Source: G965220825 sp965220825
Lineage (GTDB): Bacteria; Pseudomonadota; Alphaproteobacteria; UBA828
Length of the DNA: 64,000 nucleotides
Direction: 5' to 3'
Assembly (NCBI GenBank): GCA_965220825.1
Contig: OZ244839.1
Location: 1,674,001-1,738,000, forward strand
Notes under the pieces: generated by a model
Database searches by the model: none
Told to the model about the DNA's origin: nothing
The model's input: the letters and a program-made list of their open reading frames with translations, nothing else
In this document: positions 7,904-17,759 of the stretch, one piece after another
Layout of the letters: every line of letters begins with the position of its first letter
How positions within the stretch are numbered: the stretch's first letter is position 1
Position numbers and translations under genes: made by a program

Positions 7904-9951
7904 CGCTCCTTCTCCATGATCAGGTTGCCGAACCTGTCGCATGCGATACCCCATGCCGCGGGCACGATGACGGTCGAGCCGTACTCCTCGACCACCAGCG
8001 GGCCGCTCAACCGCGCCCCCGGATCGAGGTCCTCGCGGCGGTAGATCGGGCATTCTATCCAGCCGCTCGACCGCCAGTATACGGCGCGCATCGCGGCCGC
8101 CTCCAAGGGCCGTCCGCTGTTCGGCTTCTCGCGCGCCTCGGGGCGGTTCACCTCGCCCACCGCCTGGACCCGAAGGTTGACCAGTTCGACGTCCTGCTCG
8201 CCCTCATAGGCGAAACCGAAGCTCTCCGAATGAACCCGGTGGAAGTTCGACCACACCGCCTCGACCGCCGCCGGACCGGTCACGCCGGGCGGAACCTCGA
8301 CGGGAACCTCGTGTCCCTCGCCCGCATAACGGACATCCGCCGCGCGGTTCAACGCGATCTTCCCGGGCGGCACGCCCTCGGCCATCACCTCGCGCCGGCC
8401 CGTCTCCTCGAGATCGCGCCAGACTCCGTCGATCTCGAGCGCGTCCGCGCGCGACTGCCGGCGTACCAGCGTGCGGATATAATCGCGTCTGATGTCCGAG
8501 ACGTGAAGGCCGTAGGCCGAAAGATTGCCGGGATCGGGCGGCGAGAGAACGCTCCCGATACCGAGAAAGTCCGCGACATCGGCGGCGAACAGGCCGCCCG
8601 CGCCGCCAAACGCCACCAGGGTGTAGAGGCCCGGGTCCCGCCCTCGCGCGGTGGTGACCTGCCGGATGCCGTGCACCTGGTTGGCCGCGGCGATCTCAAG
8701 CACGCCCGCCGCGGTTTCTTCGGGCGTCAGGCCGAAACTCTCCCCGAGCTTTTCGAAGGCGGATCGGGCGGCATGGGCGTCGAGCACGAGTTCGCCACCG
8801 ACGAGGGCGTCCGGCAAGCGGCCGAGGACCAGGGCCGCATCGGTCACGGTGGGGCGGGTACCCTGCCGGCCGTAGCAGACCGGGCCCGGGTCCGCGCCGG
8901 CACTCTCGGGGCCCACCTTGAGAGCGCCATAGTCGTCGGTCCAGGCAAGCGATCCGCCGCCGGAGCCCACGGTGGCGATGTCGAGCATGGGGGTTTTGAC
9001 CGGATAGCTCTCGATCAGCGAATGGCTGGTCATCTGGGGCTTGAGCCGCTCCACGAGCGATACGTCGGTGGACGTGCCGCCCACATCAAGGGTGAGCACA
9101 TTGTCGAAACCCGCGAGCCGGGACATGTGGACGGCGCCCAGCACACCCGCCGCCGGCCCGGAAAGCAGCATGGTCACGGGCCGCTCCCCGGCGGTGGCAT
9201 GCCGCACCACGCCGCCGTTCGACTGCATGATGAGGAACGGGACCTCCCCCGCTTCCGAGCCGATCCGGTCGGCGGCGCTGCTCAGATAAACCTTGCAGTA
9301 GGGCTTGACCAGAACGTCGACCAGCGTCGTCATCGCGCGCTCATATTCCCTGTATTCGGGCAGCACGACCGAAGACAGGGAGACGAAGAGGCCGGGGTAG
9401 CGCTCCGCGACAAGTTCGGCGACCCGCCGCTCGTGGGCGTCGTTGGCATAGGAATGCAGGAGGCAGACGGCGATACAACGCACGTCGAGAGCCGCGAGCC
9501 CGCCGATCGCATCGAGGACCGTCTCCTCGTCGAGCGGGGCAAGCTCCTCGCCCTCATGTGTCATGCGCCCGCGCACTTCGCGCACCAGATGGAGCGGGAC
9601 GAGGCGCGGCGGCTTTACCCAGAAGAAGGAGTTGCCGTAGCCGTCGGGAACCGACTGGCGGGCGATTTCGATGATGTGGCGAAAGCCTTCCGTCACGATG
9701 AGACCGAGGCCTTCGAACTTGTGCTCGAGGACGGCATTGGTCGCCGTCGTCGAGCCGTGCAGGACCTGCACGATGTCGCGCTCCGTCCTGCCGGCCGCCG
9801 CGACGGCCCTGCGGATGCCCTCCAGAAGGCCGACGCTCGGATCCTCGGGCGTGCTCGGAGTCTTCACGGCATATTGGCTGCCGTCGCTCTCGTCGATCGC
9901 GATGACGTCGGTGAACGTGCCCCCCGTATCGATCGAGACCCTGAGTGTCAT
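7900..9951 (-). CDS. hyuA: Hydantoinase/oxoprolinase subunit A (HyuA)
   Basis: 683-residue ATP-binding subunit. It starts MTLRVSIDTGGTFTD, the classic HyuA actin-like phosphate loop, with HGSTTATNAVLE, a second nucleotide motif LTLDVGGTSTDVSLV, and a C-terminal HyuA domain that carries AFGGAGGLFAADVAD. The start at 9951 is fixed by this N-terminal motif. It overlaps hyuB by 4 nt. The pair would activate a cyclic amide carbonyl by phosphorylation and hydrolyse it. Neighbouring oxygenase and amidohydrolase genes on the same strand look like an operon. Confidence 0.93.
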   Translation of the reverse strand: MTLRVSIDTGGTFTDVIAIDESDGSQYAVKTPSTPEDPSVGLLEGIRRAVAAAGRTERDIVQVLHGSTTATNAVLEHKFEGLGLIVTEGFRHIIEIARQSVPDGYGNSFFWVKPPRLVPLHLVREVRGRMTHEGEELAPLDEETVLDAIGGLAALDVRCIAVCLLHSYANDAHERRVAELVAERYPGLFVSLSSVVLPEYREYERAMTTLVDVLVKPYCKVYLSSAADRIGSEAGEVPFLIMQSNGGVVRHATAGERPVTMLLSGPAAGVLGAVHMSRLAGFDNVLTLDVGGTSTDVSLVERLKPQMTSHSLIESYPVKTPMLDIATVGSGGGSLAWTDDYGALKVGPESAGADPGPVCYGRQGTRPTVTDAALVLGRLPDALVGGELVLDAHAARSAFEKLGESFGLTPEETAAGVLEIAAANQVHGIRQVTTARGRDPGLYTLVAFGGAGGLFAADVADFLGIGSVLSPPDPGNLSAYGLHVSDIRRDYIRTLVRRQSRADALEIDGVWRDLEETGRREVMAEGVPPGKIALNRAADVRYAGEGHEVPVEVPPGVTGPAAVEAVWSNFHRVHSESFGFAYEGEQDVELVNLRVQAVGEVNRPEAREKPNSGRPLEAAAMRAVYWRSSGWIECPIYRREDLDPGARLSGPLVVEEYGSTVIVPAAWGIACDRFGNLIMEKER

Positions 9952-10079
9952 GCTCCGCCCTGTCCGGTCGTCACCGGTGAAGCGACCCACCGGCGAACAG
10001 CGTCCATGTCGCCCCACTATCGCCCATATTGGCCGCCTGCGCGATCCGCCGGTCGACGTCGAGCCCGTAGGGGGCCGTT

Positions 10080-11123
10080 TCAGTCTTCGATTCCGGATTG
10101 CGTCGCGAACTGTCCGGTCATGTAGGCGGACGAGGTGGTGGGTTGGTATTTCGGCGGATCGGCCGCGGAATGCTGGGTGGGAAGCACGGCGATCTCGGCG
10201 TCGAACCGGGGCTCGCTGAAGTAGCAGAGAGTGAGGCGCGCACGGCCCGGCGCGGTGACGACACGGTGCTTCACCGCGCGCCAGCGGTCGTTGGTCTGGC
10301 GCTGGAAGAAATCCCCGATATTGACGACGAAACTGTCGGCCTTCGCGGGCACGTCGATCCATGCGCCGTCGACCGCCCGATATTGCAGCGCGCGGCGATG
10401 GCCCTCCTCGATACGGCAAATGGTGAAATTGTCGTAGTCCGAATGCTCGCCTGCCCGCGGCTGCTCGAAATCGGCCGCCTCCGGCACCGCGGGGTAGTGG
10501 ATCGCCCGCAGCAGGCTCCAGCCCTGCCCGGAGCGCGCATCCAGGGTCGCCGCGACGAAATGGTCTTCCGGCAGGTCGAGCGCACAGGCCGCGACCCGGT
10601 ATAGCGTCTGCGCCGTCTCGCTCATCGCCCGGATATAGGCGTCGAGGGCGGGCCTGAGTGCGGGCGGCCGGTCGGGCCAGTCGTTGGGCGTGGTGTGATA
10701 GGCGGAATCGGAAGTGACGGGATAGGGAGAGTCCGGATCGTCGCACTGGGGCGGCCCGATGGAGAGCGATTCCTTGCGGTCGGGTTTCGAGGTCTTGCCG
10801 TCGAGAGCCGCGAGATGCTCCGATTCGAACGGCTCGTAGCCCCGGATGGTGAAGAAGCTCCGGGGCTGCCGGAAGCGGAGCTTGTAGTCCGTCGGCTCTG
10901 CGAAGAAGGCGTAAGCGGCTTGCTGCGCACCGGACGTCACGGCCGGATCGATGCCGTGCCCTGCGAGATAGAACATGCCGGTCGTGCGGCACGCTTCATC
11001 GAAAGCCCCGGCGACCGCCGCCCGGTCGTGGGCGCCGCCACTGCGAAAACGTGCAAGATCGACGACCGGCGTGGCGGTTTCCGGGATGGCGGAGGCGGCC
11101 TCTCCATCTTTCGCGCTGGTCAT
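10080..11123 (-). CDS. Isopenicillin N synthase-family Fe(II)/2-oxoglutarate oxygenase
   Basis: 347-residue non-heme iron oxygenase. The iron-binding His-x-Asp is in GEHSDYDNF (about residues 228-230), the distal His is in VKHRVVTAPG (about residue 283), followed by the 2-oxoglutarate-contacting Arg-x-Thr (ARLTLCYF). The N-terminal DIOX_N region (VVDLARFRSGG, FYLAGHGIDP) is present. ATG 11123 is preferred because longer forms add residues with no family similarity. It heads the minus-strand cluster oxygenase-hyuA-hyuB-amidohydrolase, with a 128-nt gap before hyuA. It may hydroxylate a purine- or pyrimidine-derived ring; the substrate is unknown. Confidence 0.86.
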   Translation of the reverse strand: MTSAKDGEAASAIPETATPVVDLARFRSGGAHDRAAVAGAFDEACRTTGMFYLAGHGIDPAVTSGAQQAAYAFFAEPTDYKLRFRQPRSFFTIRGYEPFESEHLAALDGKTSKPDRKESLSIGPPQCDDPDSPYPVTSDSAYHTTPNDWPDRPPALRPALDAYIRAMSETAQTLYRVAACALDLPEDHFVAATLDARSGQGWSLLRAIHYPAVPEAADFEQPRAGEHSDYDNFTICRIEEGHRRALQYRAVDGAWIDVPAKADSFVVNIGDFFQRQTNDRWRAVKHRVVTAPGRARLTLCYFSEPRFDAEIAVLPTQHSAADPPKYQPTTSSAYMTGQFATQSGIED

Positions 11124-11333
11124 GTTGTTCCTTCCGTCACAATCGGCAGGATGCACGCGCATGCGGCGTTCATCAGCGAGAAGCGCGTCGGGAAGCCCGC
11201 AGTCGCGGCGTGGCCAAGCGTCCGGCAGAAGCAGGTTCTTCTCGGCATGCGGCATGTCTCGCAGGAGCGATGCGGGCCGCAATGTGCATACAATCGCACC
11301 ACCCGCCCGTCAACGACGCGCCGCCGGCCGCCC

Positions 11334-12806
11334 ATGAGCGAAGCGAAAGACCGCCCGGAGAGCGGAGGCCGCGTCGCCCGCCGCCGCCTTTCACGGCTCC
11401 TGCGCACCTCCACCTTCCGCCTCTCCATGCTCTATGCGGCGCTCTTCGGCGCCTCCGTTCTGCTGCTTCTCGCCTTCATCTACTGGACCACATCGCGCGT
11501 CATCGAGCAGCAGACCCGGGATGTCGTCGAAGCCGAAGTGCGCGGCCTCGCCGAGCAATATCGCGGCCGCGGCATAAGGCGCCTGGTGGCCGTGATCGAG
11601 GAACGCGTCGGCCGGGAGGGAAATTGGGATGAGATCTATCTGCTCGTCGATTCCGGATTCCGTCGCCTCGCCGGTAACCTTCGCGCCTGGCCGCCGGAAG
11701 CCCAGGCCCTCGAGGACGGCTGGATCGAGTTCACCGCGCGCCGCGCAGGCGCCGAGAACGGCGAGACGCTGGACATCCGCGCCCGCACCTTCCTATTGCC
11801 TGGAGAGCTGCGCCTGCTGGTCGGGCGGGCGTCGCGCGGACGCCTGGTGTTCGAGGTGCTGATCCTGGAATCGGTCGGCGGCGCGTTGGGGATCACCCTT
11901 CTGCTCGGCCTGCTGGGCGGCATCGTCATGAGCCGCAACATGCTGCGGCGGGTGGACGCGCTTCACGAGGCGAGCCGCCGCATCATGCATGGCGACCTCT
12001 CGCGGCGCATGCCGGTGGGCACCGCGGGCGACGAGTTCGATCGGCTGTCGGCCACCGTGAACGAGATGCTCGACGAGATCGAGACGCTCATGACCGGGCT
12101 CCGCACCCTGACCGACAGCGTGGCCCACGACCTGCGCACCCCCCTCACCCGGCTGAAGTCCCGTATGGAGCTTGCCTTGCTCGAAGGATCCCGCGAACCG
12201 GCCGGGCAACGCGAAGCCCTGCAACAAGCGATCGCGGAGACCGACGGCATCCTGCGCACCTTCAACCTGCTGATGGAAATCGCCCGCGCGGAATCCGGCG
12301 TCGAACGGATCGTCATGGACCGGGTCGACCTCCGCGCGGCCGTCTCCGACATGGTGGAGTTCTACAAACCCATCGCCGACGAGAAGGGGCTTGCGCTGGA
12401 TGCACTGCTCGATACGGACACCGCGGTCGTGGGTCACGCCCAGTTCCTCTCCCAGCTCGTCGCGAACCTCCTGGACAATGCGCTGAAATATACCGAGCGG
12501 GGCCGTATCGCCGTCACGCTCGCACGCCTCCCCTCCGGGGCCGCACGCCTCGTCGTGGACGATTCGGGTCCCGGCATTCCGCCCGACGACCGGCAGCGGG
12601 TTCTGCAACGGTTCGTCCGTCTCGATTCCAGCCGCCCGGCCGGCGGACAGGGCCTTGGGCTCAGCCTGGCGGCGGGCGTCGCGGCGCTGCACCGCGCGAA
12701 GTTGGAGCTGGACGAGAGCCCGCTCGGGGGCCTTCGCGCGGCCCTCACCTTTCCGCCGGCCGAATTGGGCGGCGAAAGCGCGGCCGCAAACATGACAGGA
12801 AATTAA
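11334..12806 (+). CDS. HAMP-domain sensor histidine kinase
   Basis: 490-residue membrane histidine kinase. It has a TM1 segment at about 35-57, a periplasmic sensor loop, TM2 at about 180-203, a HAMP domain to about 255, an H-box with VAHDLRTPLTRLKSR (His about 264) and an HATPase_c domain with N-box LLDNALKYTERG, DSGPGIPPDD and GQGLGLSLAAG. ATG 11334 is chosen because the basic N-terminal stretch and TM1 follow it. No regulator gene adjoins it; the best partner is the OmpR-type regulator at 3907. It lies 94 nt upstream of an HtrA-like protease gene, which suggests an envelope-stress function. Confidence 0.92.
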   Translation: MSEAKDRPESGGRVARRRLSRLLRTSTFRLSMLYAALFGASVLLLLAFIYWTTSRVIEQQTRDVVEAEVRGLAEQYRGRGIRRLVAVIEERVGREGNWDEIYLLVDSGFRRLAGNLRAWPPEAQALEDGWIEFTARRAGAENGETLDIRARTFLLPGELRLLVGRASRGRLVFEVLILESVGGALGITLLLGLLGGIVMSRNMLRRVDALHEASRRIMHGDLSRRMPVGTAGDEFDRLSATVNEMLDEIETLMTGLRTLTDSVAHDLRTPLTRLKSRMELALLEGSREPAGQREALQQAIAETDGILRTFNLLMEIARAESGVERIVMDRVDLRAAVSDMVEFYKPIADEKGLALDALLDTDTAVVGHAQFLSQLVANLLDNALKYTERGRIAVTLARLPSGAARLVVDDSGPGIPPDDRQRVLQRFVRLDSSRPAGGQGLGLSLAAGVAALHRAKLELDESPLGGLRAALTFPPAELGGESAAANMTGN

Positions 12807-12900
12807 TTCTCCGTTCACGCGCGTGACAGGTTCTTCTGTCATGGATGGGATGCGGCCTCCCCGGAGGCCCTCGGAACCCAACCAGGACGAGGAACTGGCC

Positions 12901-14355
12901 ATGAGCGTACTATCCGCTACACGCAGGCCGGCGGCGTTCGTCGGCGTTCTCGCGGCTCTCGCCTTAGCCGCCGGGGTCGCGGCCGGCACCGGGAGTTCGC
13001 GCGAGCCGAGTGCCGCGACGACGGGCGAGCCTCCCGCACCGCATGCCGGCTTCGCGGCGGTCATCGAACGGGTGAGCCCGGCGGTGGTCTCCATCGAAAT
13101 CGACCGTGCCGCCCGGGCCCAATCCAACTTCCGGCACGGCGGCCCGCCGGATGCCTTCAAGCGCTTCTTCGGCAAGGAGTTTTCGGAACGGTTCGGCCTC
13201 GGGCCGCGCTGGAACCGGCCCGACCGCGGCCCGATGCACAGGTGGGGCGCAGGCTCCGGCTTCATCGTCGATGCGGAGGGTCATGTGGTCACCAGCGACC
13301 ATGTGATCGCCGGCGCAGACACGGTGACGGTCACGCTCGACGACGGGACGTCGCTGAAAGCAACCGTCGCCGGGCGCGACCCGAAGACCGATCTCGCGCT
13401 TCTCAAGGTGGAGAGCGACACGCCACTCCCCGCCGTACGCTTCGCCGAAGCCGACGAAGCCCGCGTCGGCGATTGGGTGGTCGCGGTCGGCAACCCCTTC
13501 GGCCTCGGCAAAACCGCCACCTTGGGAATGGTGTCTGCGCGCGGGCGCGGCCCCGGCGGAGACCACCTGCAGATAGACGCGCCCATCAACCACGGCAATT
13601 CCGGGGGTCCGAGCTTCAACGCCCGGGGCGAGGTCATAGGCGTCAACACGGCGATCTTCTCGCCCAACGGCGGCAATGTGGGCATCGGCTTCGCCGTACC
13701 GGCTTCGACGGCGAAGCAGGTGGTGGCCGCTCTCAAATCCCACGGCAAGGTCTCCCGCGGCTGGCTCGGCGTGCAGATCCAGCCCGTCACCGAGGACATC
13801 GCGGCGAGCCTCGGCCTGCCCGCGCCGGAGGGCGTCATCATCGCCCGGGTAATGACGGGAAGCCCCGCCGAGAAGACAGGGCTCGCAGCGGGCGACGTGG
13901 TGACCGCCGTAGACGGCCAGCCGATGGCGGACGTGAAGGCCCTTGCCAGCGCGATCGCCGCCATCCCGGCGGGGCAGACGGCCCGGATCGCGGTCTGGCG
14001 CGACGGCGCGCCCCTGGAACTTAAGGCCGAGATCGCCGAGGCGGCGGTGCCCGTGGCCTCCGCCCCGAACGAGCGAGACGCGCTGGAGCGCTTCGGCCTT
14101 CGCCTCGAGGATCGCGACCCCGAGGACGGCGGCGGCGTTCAGGTGGCGGACGTGGCTCCCGGCAGCACAGCGGCACGGAAGGGCGTGCGCCCGGGCGACA
14201 TGGTAACGGCCGTCGGCAAGAGTCCCGTGGGCTCCGTCGCCGAGGTGGACCGCCACATCGCGGAAGCCCGCGCGAACGGGCGGCAGGCGGCGCTCTTCCT
14301 GCTGAAACGCGGCGACGGCGAGCGTTTCGTCGCCCTCCCCTTCTCGGCCTCTTGA
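12901..14355 (+). CDS. Do/HtrA-family periplasmic serine protease (DegP-like)
   Basis: 484-residue periplasmic protease with an N-terminal hydrophobic signal segment (about 12-32). The trypsin-like triad is visible: His about 134 (VTSDHVIAGAD), Asp about 163 (DPKTDLALLKV) and Ser about 234 (NHGNSGGPSFN). Two PDZ domains follow (GWLGVQIQPV onward and the last 100 residues with GVRPGDMVTAVG). Length and layout match DegP/MucD. It degrades misfolded envelope proteins. It sits directly behind the sensor kinase gene and is a plausible target of that system. A strong hairpin follows. Confidence 0.94.
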   Translation: MSVLSATRRPAAFVGVLAALALAAGVAAGTGSSREPSAATTGEPPAPHAGFAAVIERVSPAVVSIEIDRAARAQSNFRHGGPPDAFKRFFGKEFSERFGLGPRWNRPDRGPMHRWGAGSGFIVDAEGHVVTSDHVIAGADTVTVTLDDGTSLKATVAGRDPKTDLALLKVESDTPLPAVRFAEADEARVGDWVVAVGNPFGLGKTATLGMVSARGRGPGGDHLQIDAPINHGNSGGPSFNARGEVIGVNTAIFSPNGGNVGIGFAVPASTAKQVVAALKSHGKVSRGWLGVQIQPVTEDIAASLGLPAPEGVIIARVMTGSPAEKTGLAAGDVVTAVDGQPMADVKALASAIAAIPAGQTARIAVWRDGAPLELKAEIAEAAVPVASAPNERDALERFGLRLEDRDPEDGGGVQVADVAPGSTAARKGVRPGDMVTAVGKSPVGSVAEVDRHIAEARANGRQAALFLLKRGDGERFVALPFSAS

Positions 14356-15915
<1,560 letters not shown>

Positions 15916-15968
15916 CGGCGCGCCGGACACGGCGCGGCAACGAGGACAAGCCAAGGGAGGCCGGAACG

Positions 15969-16508
15969 ATGGCAGACGACATCATCGGCGTGGAAGAGTT
16001 CGAGAAGACGCGGGTCGCGCGGTTCAAGACGCTCCAGGGCAGCAAGATGCCCATGCTGGACGCGGTGATTCCGGGCTGCGAGCGGGAGATCTATCAGATC
16101 ATCGGGCGCGGCGTGGGCGAAGACACGGCCCAGCAGGTGGCGATCACCGATAACCGGGACTTCAACGTGGCCGTGGTGCGCTGCGCGCCGGGCAAGGGCA
16201 CGCTCCACCACGATCATGAGACCAACGAGGTCTTCATGCCGCTCAAGGGCAAGTGGAAGATCTTCTGGGGCGGCGACGAGGAAAGCCGCTACGTGATCCT
16301 CGACCCCTGGGACGTGGCCTCCTGCCCGCCCCATGTGATGCGGGGCTTCCGCAATGTGGGCGACGAGGAGGGCCTGCTCTTCGTGATCGTGGGCGCGACG
16401 GACCCGGGGCGCGTGCGCTGGCGCGACGATGTGCTGGAAGAGGCCGAGCGCCGCGGCCACAAGCTCACCGACGACGGCATCGTGAAGGTCCCCGCCGCCG
16501 CCGAATAG
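15969..16508 (+). CDS. Cupin-domain protein
   Basis: 179-residue small beta-barrel protein. The cupin metal motif is in GTLHHDHETNEVFMPLKG and the second motif is PPHVMRGFRNVG. ATG 15969 is preceded by AAGGGAGG at a suitable distance, which fixes the start. Its place directly after the hydantoinase gene suggests an accessory or isomerase/lyase role in the same pathway, but the cupin fold covers many activities and no substrate can be named. Confidence 0.85.
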   Translation: MADDIIGVEEFEKTRVARFKTLQGSKMPMLDAVIPGCEREIYQIIGRGVGEDTAQQVAITDNRDFNVAVVRCAPGKGTLHHDHETNEVFMPLKGKWKIFWGGDEESRYVILDPWDVASCPPHVMRGFRNVGDEEGLLFVIVGATDPGRVRWRDDVLEEAERRGHKLTDDGIVKVPAAAE

Positions 16509-16552
16509 CCGCCACGGGCCGCATCCGGGTCGAAAAACCGCGATCCCGCCCA

Positions 16553-17758
16553 TCAACCGGGAGCGGGGCGGAACAGATCGAACGAGCGCAGGTTCGGACT
16601 TGAGTGTGTGGGGTCGGCGTCGAGCCCGCTCATCCTGAGCAGCTCCCCGGCGGTAAACAGCCGATCCTTGAGCACGGCGCGGCCGATCTCGTCCAGCGGG
16701 CCGATGCGGCTTTCGCCGCGCTCCATCGTCACGGCAAGCACAGAATCGTCGGAAATCCCACCGTCCAGCAGGTCGGGGCTGTGGCTCGTCACGAGAATCT
16801 GCGCACGCGAAGCCGCATCCCGCAGACTGTCGATGAGCACGCCGCCGACAGCAGGATGCAGGACGGCCTCCGGATTCTCGATGCCGACCAGGCGCGGGCT
16901 GGCTCCGTTTTGCCCCCAACCCTGGAAGAGCGCCACCAGCACGCCCAGCGCCCGCAGCGTGCCGTCGGACATGTTGCCAGCAATGAAGCGCCGGCGATGC
17001 TGCGCGCCCACCTCCTGGCGGAACTCCAGGGTCTCCTTAGGCCCGATCGTGAGGCGGCGAACACCCGCGATTCCCGGAACCGCCTTGCCGAGATAGGTCT
17101 CGATGCGCTCCTTGATCTCGGGGGAGCGTTCGGCGAGAGCATGCAGGACGCTCGCGAGGTTGCTGCCGTCCCGTTTCAGAAGCGTCCCCGGATCCGGCGG
17201 CTGGACATCGCGGATCGCCCCCGGATTGAGGTTGTAGAACCCGGTGGAGGAGAGCGCCTCATACACGGCGCGGAAGGCCTCCATCCCCGAGACGGTCACC
17301 AGGTAGAGGCGGTCCGCCGCGGCGGCCGGCGGGACGGGAAGGTTGCTCTTGCGGACCTCGCCCCGCTCCACCCTGTAGTAGTGCGATCCCTCGCCGCCCC
17401 GCGGTACGACGTGACATTCCTCGCGCTTTACTTCGTACCCACCCGCCCGTATCGCACCGACGGTAAAGGCGTATATGCCCCGCCACGCCTCCAGGGTGAA
17501 CTCCAGGCGCACGCTGAAATGGGTCGGATGGCCGCTGGAACGCCGGCGCACATCCCCGATCCCCCCGCGGTCGCGGAGCGCATGGTCCAGGGAAAAACGG
17601 AGAGCATCGGCCGTGAAGCGCAGGGCGTCGAGAAAATTGCTCTTTCCGGAGCCGTTCGGCCCGACCAGGAACGAAAGCTGCGCCGGCGAAACGTCGCAGG
17701 CGCCGATGCTCTTGTAGTTGCGCAGAACGACCCGCGTCAGGAAGCGGCGGTCGGGCAT
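16553..17758 (-). CDS. AAA-family (RecF/SMC-like) ATPase
   Basis: 401-residue P-loop ATPase with an ABC-type head split by an insert. Walker A is GPNGSGKSNF near residues 30-39, immediately after LRNYKSIGACDVS, and the C-terminal half carries LVGIENPEAVLHP (Walker B) and LVTSHSPDLLDGG (H-loop). No TOPRIM nuclease domain is attached, unlike OLD nucleases. The start at 17758 comes 1 nt after the stop of the upstream hyuB paralogue, so it is co-transcribed with it. Related stand-alone ATPases occur in defence or repair contexts, but nothing else nearby supports that here. Confidence 0.85.
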   Translation of the reverse strand: MPDRRFLTRVVLRNYKSIGACDVSPAQLSFLVGPNGSGKSNFLDALRFTADALRFSLDHALRDRGGIGDVRRRSSGHPTHFSVRLEFTLEAWRGIYAFTVGAIRAGGYEVKREECHVVPRGGEGSHYYRVERGEVRKSNLPVPPAAAADRLYLVTVSGMEAFRAVYEALSSTGFYNLNPGAIRDVQPPDPGTLLKRDGSNLASVLHALAERSPEIKERIETYLGKAVPGIAGVRRLTIGPKETLEFRQEVGAQHRRRFIAGNMSDGTLRALGVLVALFQGWGQNGASPRLVGIENPEAVLHPAVGGVLIDSLRDAASRAQILVTSHSPDLLDGGISDDSVLAVTMERGESRIGPLDEIGRAVLKDRLFTAGELLRMSGLDADPTHSSPNLRSFDLFRPAPG

Positions 17759-17759
17759 T

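Noticed and set aside
6110..8044. 644-codon plus-strand frame opposite hyuB
   Set aside because: It is the antisense shadow of a well-supported gene; it has no recognisable motifs.
16553..17758. OLD-type antiphage nuclease
   Set aside because: ATPase head only; no TOPRIM domain or partner nuclease/helicase gene nearby.
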